A stretch of DNA of 64,000 nucleotides, from positions 4,360,549-4,424,548 of the forward strand of contig NZ_CP084029.1 in NCBI RefSeq assembly GCF_020181615.1. Reading direction: 5' to 3'. Source of the stretch: [Mycobacterium] crassicus. GTDB taxonomy: Bacteria; Actinomycetota; Actinomycetes; Mycobacteriales; Mycobacteriaceae. Below the pieces are notes generated by a model. That model was not told where the DNA came from and did no database searches. It saw only the letters and a program-made list of their open reading frames with translations. Positions 56,386 to 64,000 of this stretch are shown in pieces (position 1 is the first letter of the stretch; every line of letters starts with the position of its first letter). The position numbers and the translations under genes were made by a program.

Positions 56386-57552
56386 TCAATCTGCCGACCA
56401 GGGCTTGAACGGGTTCACCGCGAACTGGATCACTCGATACGGCGCCCGATGCCGCGGCTCGGTGTTCCACTGGCTGACGAACACCCGCAGCTCATCCAGC
56501 GTCGATCCTGGCGAGATGTAGCCGCCATAGGGCTGCGCCAACCGGTTGTCGAACGGTGACGGCAGGGCTTCGACGGGCTCGACTTCCGGCCAGTCGGCGT
56601 GCTGCACCACCGTGGTCACCGGCGCGGTCCCCAGCCCGGGCGGGTCGTAGGCCACCCGCACTTCCATGTTGCCGGTGGTGCCGTTGAAGTACGACAGCAC
56701 CGGTTTGCCGTCGACCTGGCGCAGGCTGAGCTCGCCGATCTGGTCGTTCCACAGCGGCGTCGGCTTGTGCCCCCAGCCCGCTCCGGCCGCCCAGCCCTGC
56801 CACGCCGATCGGTCGGTGAACCTGCCCGGGGCGACCCGGTATAGCGTCACCGGCGAGCTGCGGTCGAAGTTGTTGGCGACGATGTACACCCAGCCGGTGA
56901 CCGAATCCGGCGTCGGGACCGGATCGTAGTAGCCGCTGATCTGGGACTGGCCGGAATCCTGGTAGCCGGCCTGACGCACCGATCCCGGAACCGTCCGCCA
57001 ACCCGGTTGCGCCGGATCGGCTTTCACCAGCCGGGAGGTCTGGGGCACCAGCATCTTGGCGGTGGTCACCATCAGGTAGTTGGTGCGGTTGATCGAGATC
57101 ACGCCGGCCGGCAGCTGCGTGGCCCCGGGCGGCGCCGGGTCGGCCAGCAACGGCTTGTCCACCCCGACCACTCCGGTGTAGCGGATCCCGTCGGAGTCGT
57201 CGACCGAGTCCGGATCGACCCGTAGCGCGATCGGCGAGTACCAGCCCCCGTAGCCGACGCCTTGGCCGGCGAAGCTGTCCCCGCAGATCTGCAGCACCGC
57301 GCTGGGGAACTCCATGAACTCGCACAGGTCGGTGGCGCCGATGCCGTAATCACCGGTGAGCGTGCCGGTTCCGGCACTCGGCCCGATCCGGACCACCTGG
57401 CCTTCGGCCAGCGGCCACAGCACCGGATGCGGGACGGGCGCGGGAGGTTCGGCGTGAACCGGCCAGGCCGGGGTCAGCAGTACCAGGAGCGCACACCCCG
57501 CCGAGCGTGCACGCAGCGCGAAATCGGCGACGACTTTTCGCAGTGGTTGCAC
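56386..57552 (-). CDS. Exported DUF4185 protein (Rv3707c-like)
   Basis: 388 residues with signal peptide (GCALLVLLTPAWPVHAE). The mature protein shows beta-propeller style repeats: VLQICGDSFAGQGVGYGGWY, TGWVYIVANNFDRSSPVTLY, VLSYFNGTTGNMEVRVAYD and the ending YGGYISPGSTLDELRVFVSQ, typical of DUF4185 proteins with a glycosidase-like fold. Secreted; function unknown. Upstream of asd on the same strand in reverse order, 20 bp away, so possibly read-through from ask-asd. Confidence 0.86.
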   Translation of the reverse strand: MQPLRKVVADFALRARSAGCALLVLLTPAWPVHAEPPAPVPHPVLWPLAEGQVVRIGPSAGTGTLTGDYGIGATDLCEFMEFPSAVLQICGDSFAGQGVGYGGWYSPIALRVDPDSVDDSDGIRYTGVVGVDKPLLADPAPPGATQLPAGVISINRTNYLMVTTAKMLVPQTSRLVKADPAQPGWRTVPGSVRQAGYQDSGQSQISGYYDPVPTPDSVTGWVYIVANNFDRSSPVTLYRVAPGRFTDRSAWQGWAAGAGWGHKPTPLWNDQIGELSLRQVDGKPVLSYFNGTTGNMEVRVAYDPPGLGTAPVTTVVQHADWPEVEPVEALPSPFDNRLAQPYGGYISPGSTLDELRVFVSQWNTEPRHRAPYRVIQFAVNPFKPWSAD

Positions 57553-57571
57553 GTTCGGCGCAGGGCGGTGT

Positions 57572-59876
<2,305 letters not shown>

Positions 59877-59978
59877 TTTTCGTCCCTTCCGTGGGTGGGC
59901 TTGTCCCAGGATAGGGGAAACCGCTTCGGGCGTTGAAGCTGCGCCCGGGGCCGTTTCCGCAATACCCGCCCAAGCGCG

Positions 59979-59984
59979 TAAACT
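59979..59984 (+). promoter_or_regulatory. -10 box of the leuA transcript
   Basis: TAAACT ends seven bases before GTG 59992, placing the transcription start at the leader peptide's first codon. TTCCGC (59955-59960) is a weak -35 at 18 bp. Confidence 0.65.
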
Positions 59985-59991
59985 GCACGGT

Positions 59992-60033
59992 GTGCAGCGG
60001 GTGCTCCTTCTCGGACGCCGCGGCGGGGCCTGA
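59992..60033 (+). CDS. leuA leader peptide
   Basis: Leaderless 13-residue peptide [13 protein letters not shown] with three consecutive leucine codons (CTC CTT CTC), TGA at 60031. Ribosome stalling at these codons when Leu-tRNA is scarce would change folding of the downstream hairpin. Attenuation of leuA by Leu-rich leaders is known in actinobacteria. Confidence 0.8.
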   Translation: MQRVLLLGRRGGA

Positions 60034-61923
<1,890 letters not shown>

Positions 61924-61926
61924 TCT

Positions 61927-61947
61927 GTGGGCGGCTCAGACGCCCAC
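61927..61947 (+). terminator. Hairpin directly after leuA
   Basis: GTGGGCG (61927-61933) and CGCCCAC (61941-61947) form a perfect stem with a 7-base loop, three bases after the leuA stop. No T-tail. The rest of the 149-bp gap to 62072 shows no gene. Confidence 0.6.
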
Positions 61948-62072
61948 GTGAGCGGGCACCCAGTGCTGCGGCAGAGACCACCTACGGGCGCCGGACCCCG
62001 GCGGGCAGGCGAACGGCTCAGACAGCCGCATCGTCGCCCCGCCGGGGTCCGTCAACCACTCAGGGCCAGAGC

Positions 62073-63368
62073 TCAGAGACCCCATCCCTCCATGGACTTC
62101 TTGAAGGGAACGGGCTTGCAGTCCCGGAAGGCATTGATGTCATAGTCGGGATCTGCCATGACTCCCCAGATCTTGCGGCGCTGCATCCCGATCGTTCCCG
62201 CGTCATATATCGGGAGAACGACGGCTTCGCGCAGATACCTCTCGAGTGGATACTCTTTGTTCAGCGAGTTTGTGCCGGTGACCTGCATACACTTGAAGAC
62301 GGTGTCGAACAACAGTTCACAGGCAAACACTTTGGCCATGGCGCCGAACGCCTGACCTTCCTCCTGATACATATCCAGATAGTGTGCCGCCTTCCAGCAG
62401 AGGTAGCGACTCGCTTCAATCCGCATCTGTATATCGGCGAGCATGTAGCCGACGGCCTGATAGTTGATGATCGCCTTGTCGCCGGCGGCGGTATAGGTTT
62501 TCGACCAATCCATAGTCCATTCCAACGCCGAGCGCGCCACCCCGACGGCGGCGATACCGGCAACGGGGCCGGACCAGGTGAAAGCCTTGGAAATCACCAG
62601 GTCGCCGTTTCCGATCGCAAAAGCGTTTTCCTCGGGGACCCGGCAGTTGTCGAACTCGATCCAGTTGTTCTGGTTGGTCCGGTGGCCCACCTTGTCAATG
62701 GGTGGCTTGAACTCCATGCCCGGGGTTCCGCGCGGGACCAGCACGCAACTCAGACCCTCTTTACCGCCCTTGTTGCGATCCGATCGCACGATGAACATGT
62801 TCACGTTGGCCCCCTTGAGGTCCCATCCGCCTGAGCTGCTCGGCCAGAACTTCGATCCATTGAGCACATACTCACCCGCACTTTTATCGAACTCCGCTGT
62901 CATCTGCAGACCTGCGGAATGGGTGCCGGGGTGATCAAAATTGGCCGTACCGTTGGCCTCACTCACGTTGTAGCCGGCAATGTATTCACCGGTCGGATCG
63001 CTGGTGGCCTCGGTAAACCACTTCTTCTTCTGCTCCTCCGAGCCGAACCACATCAACGGCATGAGCGCCAGGCCGTTCACGAGAAGAATGCACCCGAAAC
63101 CGGGGTCCACCGCGCAGATCTCTTCGGAAATGATCTGGACATCGAGATTGGTCGCTCCCGAGCCGCCATACTCTTCCGGCAGAAATCCGAAGGCAAAGCC
63201 GAGCTTATAGGCCTCGGCGTACACGGGCTTCATCATCGCGAATGCCCGTTGTGGGTCAGACTCCGCATCCGCCTTCAGCGCAACCGGCGCAAGAAGATCT
63301 CGAGAGAATTCTCGTGCGGTCTTCTGTAGCTCTTTTTGCTCCCTAGTCAGCGTAAAGTCGATGGCCAT
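62073..63368 (-). CDS. Acyl-CoA dehydrogenase, atypical base composition
   Basis: 431 residues from ATG 63368 (GAAGGGAA upstream). Acyl-CoA dehydrogenase fold: IDFTLTREQKELQKTAREFS, EEYGGSGATNLDVQIISEEI, NVSEANGTANFDHPGT (flavin loop) and IGMQRRKIWGVM near the C-terminus. The usual FAD/CoA-loop Glu region reads REAVVLPIYDAGTIGMQ, so the catalytic base needs modelling. Third-position GC is visibly lower than in neighbouring genes, suggesting transfer. Lies where M. tuberculosis continues with other genes; function probably in carbon-source catabolism. Confidence 0.9.
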   Translation of the reverse strand: MAIDFTLTREQKELQKTAREFSRDLLAPVALKADAESDPQRAFAMMKPVYAEAYKLGFAFGFLPEEYGGSGATNLDVQIISEEICAVDPGFGCILLVNGLALMPLMWFGSEEQKKKWFTEATSDPTGEYIAGYNVSEANGTANFDHPGTHSAGLQMTAEFDKSAGEYVLNGSKFWPSSSGGWDLKGANVNMFIVRSDRNKGGKEGLSCVLVPRGTPGMEFKPPIDKVGHRTNQNNWIEFDNCRVPEENAFAIGNGDLVISKAFTWSGPVAGIAAVGVARSALEWTMDWSKTYTAAGDKAIINYQAVGYMLADIQMRIEASRYLCWKAAHYLDMYQEEGQAFGAMAKVFACELLFDTVFKCMQVTGTNSLNKEYPLERYLREAVVLPIYDAGTIGMQRRKIWGVMADPDYDINAFRDCKPVPFKKSMEGWGL

Positions 63369-63692
63369 AGTGTTCCCTTCGCTGGACCGGCTGATTGGCC
63401 TTATTTCTGGTCGCTTATCAGCGTAGGGTTGTCGCTTCGGTGCTCGATGTCCCACGATGGGACATTTCGGGACGCGAGTCGGCTTCGTTCCCAAGGGATT
63501 TGAGGCCGCGGACGGCTTCGTCGGCACCGAACATCGGTGGGTCCGGCCATCGAGAGCGAACAGGCACCGCTCGTTCAGTGGCGGGGTTGGTTGGGCCGCT
63601 TCCTCTTCGCCGCTCGTTCCTCGCGGCGCATCGTCAGTGGCGGGGTTGGATTGGCCCCTTCCCCTTCGCCGCTCGTTCCTCGCGGCGCATCG
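63369..63692. other. Intergenic region with operator palindrome and 59-bp repeats
   Basis: 324 bp without a gene: the acyl-CoA dehydrogenase promoter side (63369-63470) holds a perfect palindrome; the side next to the MBL gene holds a tandem repeat. Confidence 0.6.
63447..63465. promoter_or_regulatory. Operator palindrome upstream of the acyl-CoA dehydrogenase
   Basis: ATGTCCCA-CGA-TGGGACAT: perfect 8-bp arms, 3-bp centre, 79 bp before the acyl-CoA dehydrogenase start. TGT-N-ACA dyads are bound by Fis-type HTH activators and others; no regulator gene is nearby in the window. Confidence 0.6.
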
Positions 63693-63707
63693 TCAGTGGC
63701 CGCGCGC
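63576..63707. repeat. 59-bp tandem repeat, two copies plus part
   Basis: Copies begin CAGTGGCGGGGTTGG at 63576 and 63635, and a third, partial copy CAGTGGC at 63694 overlaps the end of the MBL gene. Period exactly 59 bp, few mismatches. Each unit contains the inverted pair CGCCGC/GCGGCG. Confidence 0.85.
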
Positions 63708-64000
63708 CACCCAGTCGTCGTAGTTGACGAGTTCGTCGCCGATGCGGGTGCTGTCGCCGTGTCCGGTGTAGACGACGGTGTCGGCGGGTAGTTTGCCCAG
63801 TCGCCCGGAGATCGAGGCCAGGATGGTGGGGAAGTCCGAGAAGGAGCGGCCGGTTGCTCCCGGGCCGCCGGCGAACAGGGTGTCACCGCTGAACACCGCA
63901 CCCAAGTCCGGGGCGTGCCAGCACACCGAACCCGGTGAGTGGCCCGGGGTGTGCAGGGCGTGTAACTCGATGCCGCCGGCGGTCAGTCGTTGATCATCGG
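63693..64000 (-). CDS. MBL-fold hydrolase, glyoxalase-II type, 5' part outside window
   Basis: The C-terminal 102 residues: ALHTPGHSPGSVCWHAPD has the third zinc-ligand region, VFSGDTLFAGGPGATGRSFS the bridging Asp, and VVYTGHGDSTRIGDEL the final His. This is the pattern of small MBL hydrolases related to hydroxyacylglutathione hydrolase or persulfide dioxygenase-like proteins. The gene continues beyond 64000. Its stop lies in the third unit of the 59-bp repeat. Confidence 0.85.
   Translation of the reverse strand, partial: DDQRLTAGGIELHALHTPGHSPGSVCWHAPDLGAVFSGDTLFAGGPGATGRSFSDFPTILASISGRLGKLPADTVVYTGHGDSTRIGDELVNYDDWVARGH

Overview
The window is high-GC (roughly two thirds G+C by eye) actinobacterial chromosome from a Mycobacterium/Mycolicibacterium-type organism. 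The gene order from about 4.2 kb to 61.9 kb follows, as I recall it, the M. tuberculosis H37Rv block Rv3659c-Rv3710: ssd/tadA, 6C RNA, SerB-like HAD, Ms1 RNA, acs, ephE, marP, nth, crp, GET3-like pair, whiB4, ponA2, moxR operon, glpK, egtABCD, asd/ask, leuA. GTG starts, 4-bp stop/start overlaps and TANNNT -10 boxes placed 6-8 nt before start codons (leaderless mRNAs) are also typical. All family names come from reading translations; no database search was possible.

Layout. 1-4.2 kb: an accessory module (partial MmpL transporter, DUF6188-like gene, hotdog thioesterase, divergent TetR regulator) sharing a palindromic operator. It abuts a tadA whose last part is missing; tadB/tadC/flp genes are not present. 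4.2-11.5 kb: ssd-tadA, 6C small RNA (minus), HAD phosphatase, Ms1-type RNA (plus), an Rv3662c-like gene, acs and a secreted trypsin-like protease. 11.6-21.5 kb: holin-like protein, EphE, MarP-NUDIX-TlpA-Nth, a 46-residue membrane protein, Crp, MBL hydrolase, RidA, DUF4177 protein, two ArsA/GET3-type ATPases and WhiB4. 21.8-27.4 kb: PonA2, a metallophosphatase, a cysteine-synthase-like enzyme, tRNA-Pro(CGG), a DUF3297 protein and two small membrane ORFs. 27.4-37.8 kb: GH15 glucanohydrolase, YqeY, a GPPPGYG-repeat membrane protein, DUF4129-DUF4350-MoxR-DUF58 in a tightly overlapping operon, SpoIIM-like and RDD membrane proteins, and a PadR regulator with a Gly/Phe-rich N-terminus and its operator.

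37.8-47.8 kb: HNH nuclease, GlpK, an 801-residue membrane-anchored protein with three different repeat domains, a methyltransferase, then an accessory set (SDR, EthD-like protein, SMP-30 lactonase, PLP aminotransferase, TetR). 47.9-54.8 kb: egtABCD for ergothioneine (egtE is not at its usual place), followed upstream by an Rv3705c-like exported protein, an Ohr/OsmC peroxidase and a catalase in one apparent operon, which makes this a thiol/peroxide-defence region. 54.8-57.6 kb: two paralogous His/Met/Pro-rich membrane proteins, a four-helix membrane protein and an exported DUF4185 protein. 57.6-61.9 kb: asd and ask (with an internal start for a beta subunit) opposite leuA, which has a leaderless leader peptide containing Leu-Leu-Leu and a hairpin, i.e. 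an attenuator. 62-64 kb: a lower-GC acyl-CoA dehydrogenase, a perfect operator-like palindrome, a 59-bp tandem repeat and the end of an MBL-fold hydrolase running off the window.

No insertion sequence, integrase, CRISPR array or rRNA was found.
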